Shown: one piece after another, positions 1-9,677 of the stretch | How positions within the stretch are numbered: the first letter of the stretch is position 1 | Layout of the letters: every line of letters begins with the position of its first letter | Assembly: GCF_014652455.1 (NCBI RefSeq) | Contig: NZ_BMYV01000003.1 | Span: 1-64,000 of the forward strand | DNA length: 64,000 bases | DNA from: Litorimonas cladophorae | GTDB lineage: Bacteria; Pseudomonadota; Alphaproteobacteria; Caulobacterales; Maricaulaceae | Direction of reading: 5' to 3' | The notes under the pieces: model-generated | Databases searched by the model: none | The model's input: the letters and a program-made list of their open reading frames with translations, nothing else | What the model was told of the DNA's origin: nothing | Position numbers and translations under genes: made by a program

Positions 1-3000
1 TCTCATTATCAACAGCAGACTGGTCACCAATCGCAGCATCAACAACAGGGATCGGGTTGGTAAAACTATAGGTTACGGGTGTAGAGACAGACGTTCCGTC
101 TGGGTCGGTGGCGATAACTGATATCGTATACACTCCAGCTGCGCCGCCTTGAGAGGCATCTGCTGGTGGAGTTCCCGTAATCACGCCTGTGGCTGGATTA
201 ATCGACATCCAGCTTGGGAGGTTGGTTGCCGTGTAACTTAAAGACTCACCGTCTACATCAGAGAAGACAGTTGAAGCATCAAAAGGTACTTGAGCTGTTC
301 CGTCACTGCCCATCTGTGCGGCCAGCGTTCCTGTCACAATTGGCGTATCATTGGCGCCTTGGATAGTGACTGTTACAGTAGCTGTATCTGTCCCACCTTC
401 GCCATCGGAGACCTGATAGGTTAAAGTTGTTGTCGCCGTCTCACCAACGTCGAGGCCTTCAAAATCACCATTTGGGTCGAAGTTTAGGTCACCATTGGCG
501 TCAATCGTGAACAAACCGCCATTTGCACCCGCGACAGAGTTGCCAACGTTGCCAACTGTTCCATCAACCAAAGACACAAAGAGAGAGTCGCCGTCAGGGT
601 CACTATCGGAACCCGTGATTACATTTGTTGTCAGGGCAGTGTCTTCGCTGGTCGTCAGTGCATCATCAACTGCAGTTGGGGCAGGGTTTGTGACTGACAA
701 ATTAAAGGTGTCGGAGACCGTCCCTCCATTGCCATCAATTGCCGTCACGGTAATGGCATACACGCCCGCTGTTCCGCCTTGGCTAGCGGAGTTGTCGATC
801 ATGCCGAAGATTTCGCCTGTAGCAGGATTAATGTTCAAACCTGCCGGTAGATTGATCGCGCTATATGTAAGGGAATCACCATCCGCGTCCGTGATGTCAG
901 CGGTGATTGAAACAGTTTGGCCATCGATTGCAGAGGTATCGGGAATTGCGGTCGCAACAACGGGCACGTCATTCACATCGCGGAAATATAGATCTCGCAC
1001 GAGCGGAATGGCATTACTCCCATCAGCGTCAAGTGCAGGAACCCCCGCCAGGTTAAAGTTGGTGTTAGATGAATCAAGGTTTTCATCGTTTACATCAAAG
1101 CCATCATTGACGTTCGACCCCTCAAACACATCAGCAAGTCCATCGCCATCCGTGTCGCCGGCAGCATAAGTTGCGCCGTGGCCCGCTTCGTCTATGTCTG
1201 CAATACCGTCGTCGTCTGAGTCAGGATCAAGCACGTCTGCTGTGCCTAATCCGTCAGTGTCAACTGGCAGTAAACCGACGCTACCTGCGCCATTAGACGA
1301 GCCCGTTGGAGTCGCGTCATAGACATCATCAAGACCGTCGCCGTCGAAGTCGCCCATAAGGGCACCTGTCCCAGATGGCGCGATATAGCCGGCTGTTGTT
1401 TGAGCTTCGACATTATCAGTGATGCCGTCATCATCGCTGTCGATGTCGAGATGGTCCGCAATACCATCTCCATCAGTGTCTCGGATCACGATTGGCATTT
1501 GGATCAAGAACTCAATTCCATCACCGAGCGTATTGGAGCTATCATTACTATTTGCTGCATCGAAGGTCAGCGTAAAACTAGAGGCCGCGCCCTGTATTTC
1601 CAATGAGCCTGCAGCTGTTTGGTCTGCACCCCAATTAGATTCAGATGCTTGTGTTCCCGTTGTGCCATTTGAGCTGTCGACAGCCGTTGTTGCGGTTGTT
1701 CCAAAGTCAGTGGTTCCTGAAAGTTCTGCCCACGTAAGCCCGCCCGTCAAAGTGATAAGCGCGCTGTTATGTTCATTACCTTGGGTGGTTGGCGTTAATT
1801 GAACGATGGCCGCACCACCGATCCGGTCCATGTGAATAACCGGGTTTAGAACGACTACGGGGTCGCCCGTAACCGTGTCGTAAAATTCAAATGTCAACTC
1901 GCTGCCGAAGCTGAAAACGCCAGACAAGCTGGCATCATTTGCAAGATTGCTAGGGTCCCAAAATTCTTGCCCCGCAGCCTCGCCACCTGGGTTAAGTACA
2001 TTATTCGAAAAGTTACCTAAGAAGGTCGTGCCCGAAACTGAAGTCGAATTTGTCTCCGCGCGAACGGAAATGCCATTTCCAAAATCATAAGTCGCTGTTT
2101 GGCCAGAAAGCACCCAAACGCCCGTTTGTGAATTTGTTTCGATATACCCTTCATTGACATCCAAAATGCCGTCATTGTCGTCATCAATGTCATCTGAGTT
2201 TATGACACCGTCTCCATCAGTGTCAGCTGCGAGAGACGCAGTAAAAGCTGCCGTCGAAAGTGAAGACGTGTTTCCTGACCCAGATCCGCCCGAATCATCA
2301 GAGACGCTCGAAGGAGGATTAGACGCTGTACCGACAGTTCCATCCCAAACTCGGAATCGGATTTCAGCATCGTTGGAAAAACCAGGATTGGGAACAAAAC
2401 GCAGAATTGCGTCTGGATCCATTAATAATGCTTCGCCATCTGGAACAGGATTTGAGTCGGAATTTTCAGGATCACCCAGTTGGAAGTTGGTCCATTGGTG
2501 TTCGAAGTCAGTTTCGACTTCTGAGGTGTCTGGATTATCCGTGATGTCCGGACGACGATACTGCCACACGCCTTCCGTTTCATCTGCGTAAATAATACCA
2601 ATACCAAGATCATTCCCCTCGGCATCAACTGTATCAAGTTGCGCCAAAAGCTCGGCCACCGTAATGATTGTCGGCTCGCCTGCAACCACTGTTGCAAACG
2701 GTGTTGGGCTGCCGCTGCCGACTGTCGTTACCGTACCATTGGAAGAGGTAGATGTTGTTGGAACTGGCGCATCATTTGACCGCTCTACGGTCATGGTTGT
2801 CGTGGCGATGGTCACACCGACAGGGTCAATCACGTTAAATGCAAAGGAACGATTGCCTTCAGAATTGTTCTGGCTTGCGTTTTGATAGGCTAACAACCGC
2901 ATGAACCCTTGCAGGTCATCAGAATTCATCACGCCGATTTGAGAATTTGCATTTTCAATCGTTAGAACGCCTGTTTCATAGGACACGGCGAAAGTTGTCT

Positions 3001-6000
3001 CTCCATATACCAATGGATTCGGCGCTGTAATTTCGCCTGTGCTCAAATCGACAGTAAGCTGTAAATCGCCTTCATCAATTCTGAAAACTTCATCGGAACC
3101 ATCATTATTTGCGGGTAAATTTATCTCAATTTGAATCTGCCCGATATTGTCTTCAGGATCATCAATAACGGCGTCAAAGGTTAGCAGATTGGCAAGTGGT
3201 GCGCCTGGTGTATCTTCAACGAATACAGCGTCGTAATCGGTGCCCGGCAGTGCACCATTCAAGTCAATGATCGGTGAGTCGTTCGTGCCCGTAAGCGTAA
3301 GTGTGACAGTGGCTGTATCCGAACCACCGTTTCCGTCGGAAATGGAATAGGTGAAAGTCTCTTGAGCAGACTCACCTGTATCAAGGTAGTCAAACGCTCC
3401 ATTTGGATCATACTCAAATGATCCATTGGCATTGACAGTTAACAGCGCTCCTGAGCTAAGCGTGATTTGGTTTCCGACATTTGCCGCGACACCTTCCACA
3501 GCGGAGATCGTCAAACTGTCATTGTCCGCGTCACTATCAGCGCCATTCCCATTATCGGTAAGCAGGCTGATGACACTAAGGACGCCATCTTCACTCGTCG
3601 TAAAAGAGTCATTCTGAGCGATTGGCGCCCGGTTGTTCAGGACGCTGTCTCGGAAATCCACATCTGCTGTAAGCGGAACGCCCGCAGACGCGTCTGTGTC
3701 AATATCTGGATAGGACGCGGCGCCGGTCGCGATCCCCTCATTAACCACATATCCATCTGAAGAAGTTGTACCATTTTGCGTATCAAAGACGTCAAAAAGA
3801 CCGTCACCGTCAGCATCATTTAAGGCCGTCGATAAACCTGTGGCCGTGCCGGTCAGACCCGCTTCAACCGTATCATTTGCACCTTCATTATCCGAGTTCG
3901 TATCTCGGAAATCTGGGTTATCCGTGTTATCCGTGTTAACCGGTGACAGACCATTGGGCCCGTAATTGTCATCCAATCCATCTGCGTTTGCATCAGCAAA
4001 ATCTGGAGTGCTTCCGACACCGCTTGGCGCGATATAGCCTGCAGTCGTCTGCGCTTCGATGTTATCTGTTATACCGTCATTATCTGAGTCGATGTCTAGA
4101 TGGTCTGCAATACCATCTAAGTCAGTGTCGATCGGCATCCTTGCCGAAAAATTCAGAGTCAGGTCATCAAACGCAATGGTATTATCAGGCAACACAGTGC
4201 CATTCGCTAAACTGGCGTTATTCTGCTCATTATAAACGTAGAAACGAACTGTATAACTACCCGCTGCGAGGACGGTATCAACATTTTCAAAGGACGTTTC
4301 ATACCCACCGTTAGGTTGAGGCTGGTAACCATCCTGATAGAGGATCGACGAAGTCGCAAAACCGTCGCTAGAAATTTCTGCGGTAACATTATAATTACCA
4401 GCCTGAGATCCGCCCCAACCCGTCGGAACAAGACCATGTTGTATCGAGTTTAAGGTCGCGGCTTCCGATAGCGTGAAGGACACCTCGACGTAGTCATTCT
4501 GGTCACGTGCTTCCTGATATGTATCTGCAGACGCGTCTAAAAGGACATGTTCATAATCTGACCCCGTGGTCGTTAGACCGCTGCCGAAAGAAATATTTTG
4601 AGCCGTCGAAATAAAGCCCTGAGCTGAAGCATCGATGCCGCCTGCAAAGGACGTTCCCGCAGGCGAGCCACCGTTATGGTTCCAAGTTATACCGCCAGAC
4701 ACCAAAGCGCCCATTTCGGCACTGTCTAAGATGCCATCATTATCATCATCGCGATCCGTTACATCCAGAACACCATCGCCATCCGTGTCATACCCAACGG
4801 TAATCGTACCAGAAGACGCGAAGCCCTCTTCGCCCATCTCGTTCGTCACACCGAATGAGATCACTCGAGCCAATTCCATCGTACTGGTTGTGGTGAATCC
4901 AACTTCTTGAAGTGCTAGATCGAAGGTGGACTCTGGCAACGCAAAACCACCAGTCGCCACCAATACAATTTCAGTTGATGTTTGGGATTGGACGCTAACA
5001 TTCACTGGAAGATCAGTCGTATTGACTGTCAAACTATCACCAATTTGGGCGTCCGTCAGGCTGATACGAACCGCCGAAATATCTCCGACGACATTTCGGA
5101 TCGTTACGTCGCTGTCGACAACCGCGATCGTTGCACCAGACCCGATTGCATACGTGCTGTTGTACCCCGTTCCGAGAGCCCCAGAGGAGTCATCCGCGTC
5201 CAAATCAATGGTCGCCTCTCCGCGGAAAGCGATGTGATAAGTAAAGGTCTGGGCTACCCCTGGGTCGTCCAAGTTAAATTGGATGCCAAGTCCGTTATCG
5301 GTATTAGGGTTGACGTCAATCGTGTTCTGAATGTCGCCACCATCGTTGATGCCAACTCCTGGCAATCCACCATAGAGGTTAGATCCATCATATGCCGCAG
5401 AATAATATTGATCAAATTCTTCTCCGCCTTGCTGCTCAGCGAAAGCAGTAAAAGCGTCGATTGTCCCATCACCATCGGCGTCGCGCGCCACACCAACAAC
5501 AGAGGGGTTACCGACACTTTGGTCTAATGTGAAACCTGGTCCCGCGTCAGGGTTTAATCCGGCAGGGACATTGATATTTAAATAGGTGTCAATCGTATGA
5601 TAAAATTTGATCGGAGCTGTATTTGTAGATGGCGGCGTGATTGTAACGCTCTGTGTGAAATATGGATTAGGTGCTGAATATGTGGTGGTTATGACAACTT
5701 CGAAATCGGTCGCTGCATCATAAATACCCGATAGACCACCGGCATCATAAAACATGGTTGTAGTGACAATGTATGGATCGGATCCAGTTCCTGACCCCGT
5801 CACCGTTTGCCCCGACTCAATAAAAGTTACGTCGGTCGAAGCTATTCCAGGACCGTTCGCGGGACCTGAATATGGCCCCGTCAGCGCACTATCTGTGAAA
5901 CCGCCAACCACAGTATTATCGACGGCTAGATACACACCGTTAAAGAGGTGAGCGCTATCGTCTGTCGCCAACGGATGATAGAGTTGTGTCTCGCCGCGGA

Positions 6001-6925
6001 ACACAACTTGCAACTGTCCATTTGACGCTACGTAGATCAATAGTCCATCAGACCCGTCAGCGGCCATACCGCCTGACTGATTTAAAACGGTCCGGTCGAG
6101 CAGGTAGTTCCAATTATCTAAAGTTAGAACATCGGAGTCTATCTCGCCATCCGAAGCTTCCAAATCCCAGTTTCCGCCAAGGTCTGCGGAACCCGTGTCA
6201 TTTGTGGAGGCCGCGATATCAGCACCCGTTAGATCGGCCATTAGACTCAAAGCATCAGAGTTCTGTCCGAAGTCGCAGCCGTAAATCAGGATATCTGCGG
6301 ACTCGGTCAAAGAAGACGCGATGCCAGCAAAATCGTCGGCATGCTCGCCCTGTAATGTTTCGGCCGTAATAATACTGGTACCCAGCGTCAATTGGTCAGA
6401 CTGACCATGGGATAAAATATGTATTGCCGCGACATCGTTGCGATTAGCTAACGTGGTCGTGATGACCTCTAACCCATCCGCATCGGCAGGAATGAATATG
6501 GTTTCATATCCATCGGGTATTTCTGCAGCTAATGATTCCCATCCCTCTACGGACTGGTCAATGAATACAAGTCCAGCGCCATTGACGGGTGGCTCAACCC
6601 AATCAATGTCCAGAACTTCTGCAGCGTTATCCCCAATTGTGTTTGTGCTGGATTGATAGTCAGCTTCGGCCTCACTTAGGGCAGATAGCAAAGCATTGAC
6701 CTGACTAACTTCGCCTCTCGGCGCCAGAGGTGTCGCCTCAGTGTTGAAAAGGATCGCCATATCCTCAGCAACATTTTGCGTATCCATCGCGTCCATTGCA
6801 ACATCTGCCCCAGTCACAAATCCCGCTGCATCCAATAGTATCCGGGGCTCTAGAGCGCGAAGACCCAGGCGAGAGGTGCTGTTTTTCAACTTATTGGTGA
6901 TAGGGTTTTTGGTTTTCTCGGACAT
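1..6925 (-). CDS. Giant LEPR-XLL / DUF4347 / cadherin-like surface protein (3' part outside window)
   Basis: The reading frame is open from an ATG at 6925 (GGAAGAG ribosome site just upstream) to the left edge, giving at least 2308 residues with no stop. Residues 25-32 read LEPRILLD, the LEPR-XLL motif found at the N-terminus of very large secreted proteins. Residues about 118-268 match a DUF4347 domain (HILSHG and LIYGCDFGQN segments). The rest is a low-complexity, Asp/Thr-rich array: thrombospondin-type-3-like Ca-binding runs (DTDGDGV, DDDNDGI), cadherin-like or VCBS-like domains (FTYSISDGNGGSDTATVT), and putative Ig domains (INPATGVITGTP). No Sec signal peptide is apparent. The family suggests a Ca-stabilised adhesin exported by a type I-like route. 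The adjacent TolC and adaptor genes are the likely exporter, which is an inference. The true length and C-terminal signal are unknown. Confidence 0.9.
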   Translation of the reverse strand, partial: MSEKTKNPITNKLKNSTSRLGLRALEPRILLDAAGFVTGADVAMDAMDTQNVAEDMAILFNTEATPLAPRGEVSQVNALLSALSEAEADYQSSTNTIGDNAAEVLDIDWVEPPVNGAGLVFIDQSVEGWESLAAEIPDGYETIFIPADADGLEVITTTLANRNDVAAIHILSHGQSDQLTLGTSIITAETLQGEHADDFAGIASSLTESADILIYGCDFGQNSDALSLMADLTGADIAASTNDTGSADLGGNWDLEASDGEIDSDVLTLDNWNYLLDRTVLNQSGGMAADGSDGLLIYVASNGQLQVVFRGETQLYHPLATDDSAHLFNGVYLAVDNTVVGGFTDSALTGPYSGPANGPGIASTDVTFIESGQTVTGSGTGSDPYIVTTTMFYDAGGLSGIYDAATDFEVVITTTYSAPNPYFTQSVTITPPSTNTAPIKFYHTIDTYLNINVPAGLNPDAGPGFTLDQSVGNPSVVGVARDADGDGTIDAFTAFAEQQGGEEFDQYYSAAYDGSNLYGGLPGVGINDGGDIQNTIDVNPNTDNGLGIQFNLDDPGVAQTFTYHIAFRGEATIDLDADDSSGALGTGYNSTYAIGSGATIAVVDSDVTIRNVVGDISAVRISLTDAQIGDSLTVNTTDLPVNVSVQSQTSTEIVLVATGGFALPESTFDLALQEVGFTTTSTMELARVISFGVTNEMGEEGFASSGTITVGYDTDGDGVLDVTDRDDDNDGILDSAEMGALVSGGITWNHNGGSPAGTSFAGGIDASAQGFISTAQNISFGSGLTTTGSDYEHVLLDASADTYQEARDQNDYVEVSFTLSEAATLNSIQHGLVPTGWGGSQAGNYNVTAEISSDGFATSSILYQDGYQPQPNGGYETSFENVDTVLAAGSYTVRFYVYNEQNNASLANGTVLPDNTIAFDDLTLNFSARMPIDTDLDGIADHLDIDSDNDGITDNIEAQTTAGYIAPSGVGSTPDFADANADGLDDNYGPNGLSPVNTDNTDNPDFRDTNSDNEGANDTVEAGLTGTATGLSTALNDADGDGLFDVFDTQNGTTSSDGYVVNEGIATGAASYPDIDTDASAGVPLTADVDFRDSVLNNRAPIAQNDSFTTSEDGVLSVISLLTDNGNGADSDADNDSLTISAVEGVAANVGNQITLSSGALLTVNANGSFEYDPNGAFDYLDTGESAQETFTYSISDGNGGSDTATVTLTLTGTNDSPIIDLNGALPGTDYDAVFVEDTPGAPLANLLTFDAVIDDPEDNIGQIQIEINLPANNDGSDEVFRIDEGDLQLTVDLSTGEITAPNPLVYGETTFAVSYETGVLTIENANSQIGVMNSDDLQGFMRLLAYQNASQNNSEGNRSFAFNVIDPVGVTIATTTMTVERSNDAPVPTTSTSSNGTVTTVGSGSPTPFATVVAGEPTIITVAELLAQLDTVDAEGNDLGIGIIYADETEGVWQYRRPDITDNPDTSEVETDFEHQWTNFQLGDPENSDSNPVPDGEALLMDPDAILRFVPNPGFSNDAEIRFRVWDGTVGTASNPPSSVSDDSGGSGSGNTSSLSTAAFTASLAADTDGDGVINSDDIDDDNDGILDVNEGYIETNSQTGVWVLSGQTATYDFGNGISVRAETNSTSVSGTTFLGNFSNNVLNPGGEAAGQEFWDPSNLANDASLSGVFSFGSELTFEFYDTVTGDPVVVLNPVIHMDRIGGAAIVQLTPTTQGNEHNSALITLTGGLTWAELSGTTDFGTTATTAVDSSNGTTGTQASESNWGADQTAAGSLEIQGAASSFTLTFDAANSNDSSNTLGDGIEFLIQMPIVIRDTDGDGIADHLDIDSDDDGITDNVEAQTTAGYIAPSGTGALMGDFDGDGLDDVYDATPTGSSNGAGSVGLLPVDTDGLGTADVLDPDSDDDGIADIDEAGHGATYAAGDTDGDGLADVFEGSNVNDGFDVNDENLDSSNTNFNLAGVPALDADGSNAIPLVRDLYFRDVNDVPVVATAIPDTSAIDGQTVSITADITDADGDSLTYSAINLPAGLNINPATGEIFGMIDNSASQGGTAGVYAITVTAIDGNGGTVSDTFNLSVTNPAPTAVDDALTTSEDTALTTNVITGSDSDPDGDSLFVSLVDGTVGNVGNSVAGANGGLFTIDANGDLNFDPNGDFEGLDVGETATTTLTYQVSDGEGGTDTATVTVTIQGANDTPIVTGTLAAQMGSDGTAQVPFDASTVFSDVDGESLSYTATNLPSWMSINPATGVITGTPPADASQGGAAGVYTISVIATDPDGTSVSTPVTYSFTNPIPVVDAAIGDQSAVDNE

Positions 6926-6962
6926 GGTCAACTCTTCCATTCGATTAAGCGGTGGCGATATT

Positions 6963-7049
6963 GGCCCGGCATTGACGAGAGCGGGGTAGAACTCTGTTGC
7001 TTGCCGGGCCGGTTGTTGCGCGGAAAATTCAGGGACGTTCGCGCAACAA
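6963..7049 (-). promoter_or_regulatory. Two adjacent perfect inverted repeats in the giant-gene leader
   Basis: TTGTTGCGCG (7013-7022) pairs with CGCGCAACAA (7040-7049), a 10-bp perfect stem with a 17-nt loop. Two bases away, GGCCCGGCA (6963-6971) pairs with TGCCGGGCC (7002-7010), a 9-bp perfect stem with a 30-nt loop. Both lie 38-124 nt upstream of the giant gene's ATG and downstream of the TolC stop. They could be a TolC terminator or attenuator, a structured 5' leader, or protein-binding sites. Neither is followed by a long U run. Confidence 0.55.
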
Positions 7050-7154
7050 ATGTTATTAATTTGCCAATTAGGTTGAGTTGCGAAATGCGCCGATCAGGTC
7101 CATCACAAGATGGCATCGGAGCTTTCGGAACAAGCCCATTCAGCCGTTGGGACG

Positions 7155-8642
7155 CTAGCCTGGAGCGCGGGCACGCTCGGTCCAAAGGACCTTTAAATCG
7201 GCTGCGATGGTGTCGATATTTTCAGTTCCATCAATAGCTGTGGTGTAAGGATCATATCCAAGTGCCGTGTAGATATGCGCTGAGGCCTCAGCCATTTCCG
7301 CCATCACCGCATCACGACGAGCTTCCGATAAAATCGAATTCATTCGTTCACGAATAAGAGTTTGCTTCGACGCAGAGGACGCTTTCGCCAAGGACTCTAT
7401 CTGACCGAGGATGTCACCCTGGACCATGGCGCCGTCACTGGCTGTTTTATATTCGCTGGCTAGACTTTCATATCTAGTGCGCGCCACACCGACTTGGGTC
7501 ATAACAGCCATAGCTGTCGCTAAACCACGCTCTCGCTCAAGTGCAGCCTGCGCTTTCGCTTTTTTCTTTCTCTTCCCAGTTGAGAAAACTTTCAGGAGAT
7601 TCCAGCTCGCCCTTGCGCCATATCCGGCCCAGTCATTATTGAAGAGGAAGTCGTTTGAGGAAGCATCAATCCCAACGAAACCCTCCAAAGATGGAAGAGC
7701 CTCTAGGGTAGCTTTCTTGATTTCCATTTCGCCTATTCTTTGCGCGTAAAGGCTCTCACGGATTTCTGGGCGGTTCTGTAACGCCTGATCGATCATTTCC
7801 TCATACGTCATAACCATCCGATTTGGACGCGGCATTTGTTCGGGCAATTGCAATGAATACTGCTGATCAGGTGCAAGCCCCATTAAAGCAGCTAATTCTA
7901 ATTTTGCCATTTGCATGTCGCGAGTAAGTCGCTGCGCTTGCCCTTGAATATCGTTTAATTCACGCTGGTACGATAGGGCGGGCATCGGCGCAGTTCGACG
8001 AAGGGCGAATTGCTGGCGTGATGTTTGAAAAGCGCTGCTAACATCGCCTTCGAGGGCACGCAGACGGCTGGCAAGGCGTTCCGCCGATACAGCTCGATAA
8101 TACGCACGATGCACGTCTTCCATAATTTGAATGATCGCTTTGCGACGACGTTCTTCTTGAATCAGAGCTTCATCGCCCAACTGCTGTGCGCGGATTTTAG
8201 ACAGACCGAAATCAAGAATATTCCAACTTGCCGTCAGATCGCCTGTGTAAATATCACGTTCTTGCGACGTCGATGGTTCAAGAGATTGCCTGCCAGACAG
8301 GAGGGAAAGTGACGACGCCCCGGCCTCATTTGATCGCCCGTAATATTGCCCATTCGCAACGATTTGCGGCAGCATATCCCAGCGTGACAAATCATAATCG
8401 GCTTGAGCTAAATCCGCTTCCATCATGGCCACATGATGATCGAGATTATGTTTCAACGACCTTGCCATCGCTTCGTATAACGAGATTGACCCCGTTACTG
8501 GGGTCTGGCGACTTTCTATCTCAACGCGAGAAGAAGTTGCAAAATTTGCGGCTTCAGCATCTGTGACCCTCGATACGGTTGCCGAGCACCCCACTAGCAA
8601 TACAGCTGCGCCGCAGGCTGTTCCCAAGAGTATTTTTCGCAT
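7155..8642 (-). CDS. TolC-family outer membrane efflux lipoprotein
   Basis: This is a 495-residue outer membrane factor of the TolC superfamily, forming the trans-periplasmic exit duct of tripartite exporters. The ATG at 8642 has GGAG seven bases upstream and gives an N-terminus whose lipobox (LLVGC, Cys19) marks a lipoprotein; an in-frame TTG four codons earlier lies over the ribosome site and is less likely. Two long alpha-helical repeats rich in Ala, Gln and Arg (about 55-230 and 270-460) are typical of OEP domains. The length fits the family. It lies between the giant surface-protein gene (same strand, downstream) and the divergent adaptor operon, so it probably serves their export. Confidence 0.88.
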   Translation of the reverse strand: MRKILLGTACGAAVLLVGCSATVSRVTDAEAANFATSSRVEIESRQTPVTGSISLYEAMARSLKHNLDHHVAMMEADLAQADYDLSRWDMLPQIVANGQYYGRSNEAGASSLSLLSGRQSLEPSTSQERDIYTGDLTASWNILDFGLSKIRAQQLGDEALIQEERRRKAIIQIMEDVHRAYYRAVSAERLASRLRALEGDVSSAFQTSRQQFALRRTAPMPALSYQRELNDIQGQAQRLTRDMQMAKLELAALMGLAPDQQYSLQLPEQMPRPNRMVMTYEEMIDQALQNRPEIRESLYAQRIGEMEIKKATLEALPSLEGFVGIDASSNDFLFNNDWAGYGARASWNLLKVFSTGKRKKKAKAQAALERERGLATAMAVMTQVGVARTRYESLASEYKTASDGAMVQGDILGQIESLAKASSASKQTLIRERMNSILSEARRDAVMAEMAEASAHIYTALGYDPYTTAIDGTENIDTIAADLKVLWTERARAPG

Positions 8643-8897
8643 GAAGTTCTCCAATATGCCACTTTTGGTTGTAGCTAGAGAGAATGTTTGAACTAATTCT
8701 TAATATGCTATCACAAATTGTAATTTCATTCGGGGGGCGCCTTGGAATACTAAACGGCTAGGTTCCTCACACGCGTCGAAATACAGATGCGTGCTACCGA
8801 TACAGACACTGATAAATTCAAAACTTATAATTGTATTTTAAGATCAGGTTAAGTCTTCCTATGCAATCTTTGAGTGTATTTATAAATAGGCTCGCTT
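8643..8897. promoter_or_regulatory. Divergent promoter region between TolC and adaptor operon
   Basis: This AT-rich spacer of about 255 bases separates two divergent genes and must hold both promoters. It contains an imperfect dyad near 8770-8795 (CACGCGT and ATGCGTG) and AT-rich tracts around 8695-8735 and 8815-8890. No clear -35/-10 pair is assigned. Confidence 0.4.
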
Positions 8898-9674
8898 ATG
8901 TCTCGAATTCTACGGCACACTATTCCAACTCTTGCATTTGCACTGGTTTCAACCCCAACCTTTGGTCTCGAGACCGCAGGTAAGGAAGTTGCGATCCCAA
9001 AAGACGAAACTGCGCTCTCAGTCTCTACACGCGGCGTGCTTGTCGCTGGGCAGTCAGCCGACATCTCTGCAGGAATGACGGGGCGCTTAACATTTACCCC
9101 CTTTAAGACAGGTCAGTATTTCAAGCGCGGCGCCACTTTGGCAAAGTTTGATTGCGAGCGTCAGGAAGCGGAACTACAATCACGACAGGCCGCGCATGCA
9201 ACACAATCTTTAAGATATGAAAATCAGGCAGAGCTACTCAAAATGGGGGCTGCGGGAGAGTTAGATGTCTCTATCGCGAAGTCTGAACGCGATCAAATCG
9301 CGGCAGAGGTCTCCTCTCTGAAGATTGCCTTGAAAGATTGCGTGGTCTCAGCGCCCTTTCCTGGATTCATAACCGCACGCCACGTAGATGCCTATGAAAG
9401 CGTCCAAGCGGGCCAACCGCTTTACTCTCTCAATCGCGCCGGGACGACCGAAATCTCGATCATTGCCCCTTCGGCCTGGGCCAGTTGGGTCAAAAGCGGC
9501 ACGAAATTGACGTTTAAAGTCGACGAAACAAGCGAGTCTGTGGCGGCAAAAGTCCAACGCCTATCCGCTATCGTCGATCCCGTTAGTCAGACAATCGAGA
9601 TTACGGCACAATTGACAGGAAAACACTCTGGCCGACCCGGCATGAGCGGAATTGCGGTTTTTGAGGCGCCATAA
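8898..9674 (+). CDS. Periplasmic adaptor (HlyD/RND membrane-fusion-protein family)
   Basis: This 258-residue secreted adaptor has an N-terminal signal peptide of about 23 residues. A barrel-sandwich (lipoyl-like) half follows (GMTGRLTFTPFKTGQYFKRGATLAKFD split around residues 59-85), then a short coiled coil (about 90-145), the second lipoyl half (VVSAPFPGFITARHVDAYESV) and a beta-barrel domain. It lacks the C-terminal membrane-proximal part of large RND adaptors. It is first of three genes with 3-nt gaps, so it is probably translated with the next two adaptors and docks to the divergently encoded TolC protein. Confidence 0.85.
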   Translation: MSRILRHTIPTLAFALVSTPTFGLETAGKEVAIPKDETALSVSTRGVLVAGQSADISAGMTGRLTFTPFKTGQYFKRGATLAKFDCERQEAELQSRQAAHATQSLRYENQAELLKMGAAGELDVSIAKSERDQIAAEVSSLKIALKDCVVSAPFPGFITARHVDAYESVQAGQPLYSLNRAGTTEISIIAPSAWASWVKSGTKLTFKVDETSESVAAKVQRLSAIVDPVSQTIEITAQLTGKHSGRPGMSGIAVFEAP

Positions 9675-9677
9675 CTG

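Noticed and set aside
495-1169. Plus-strand open frames inside 1-6925 (for example 495-1169 and 4635-4910)
   Set aside because: They lie antisense to the giant repeat gene. Asp/Ser/Thr-rich codons on one strand give long stop-free frames on the other, and none has a ribosome site or domain.
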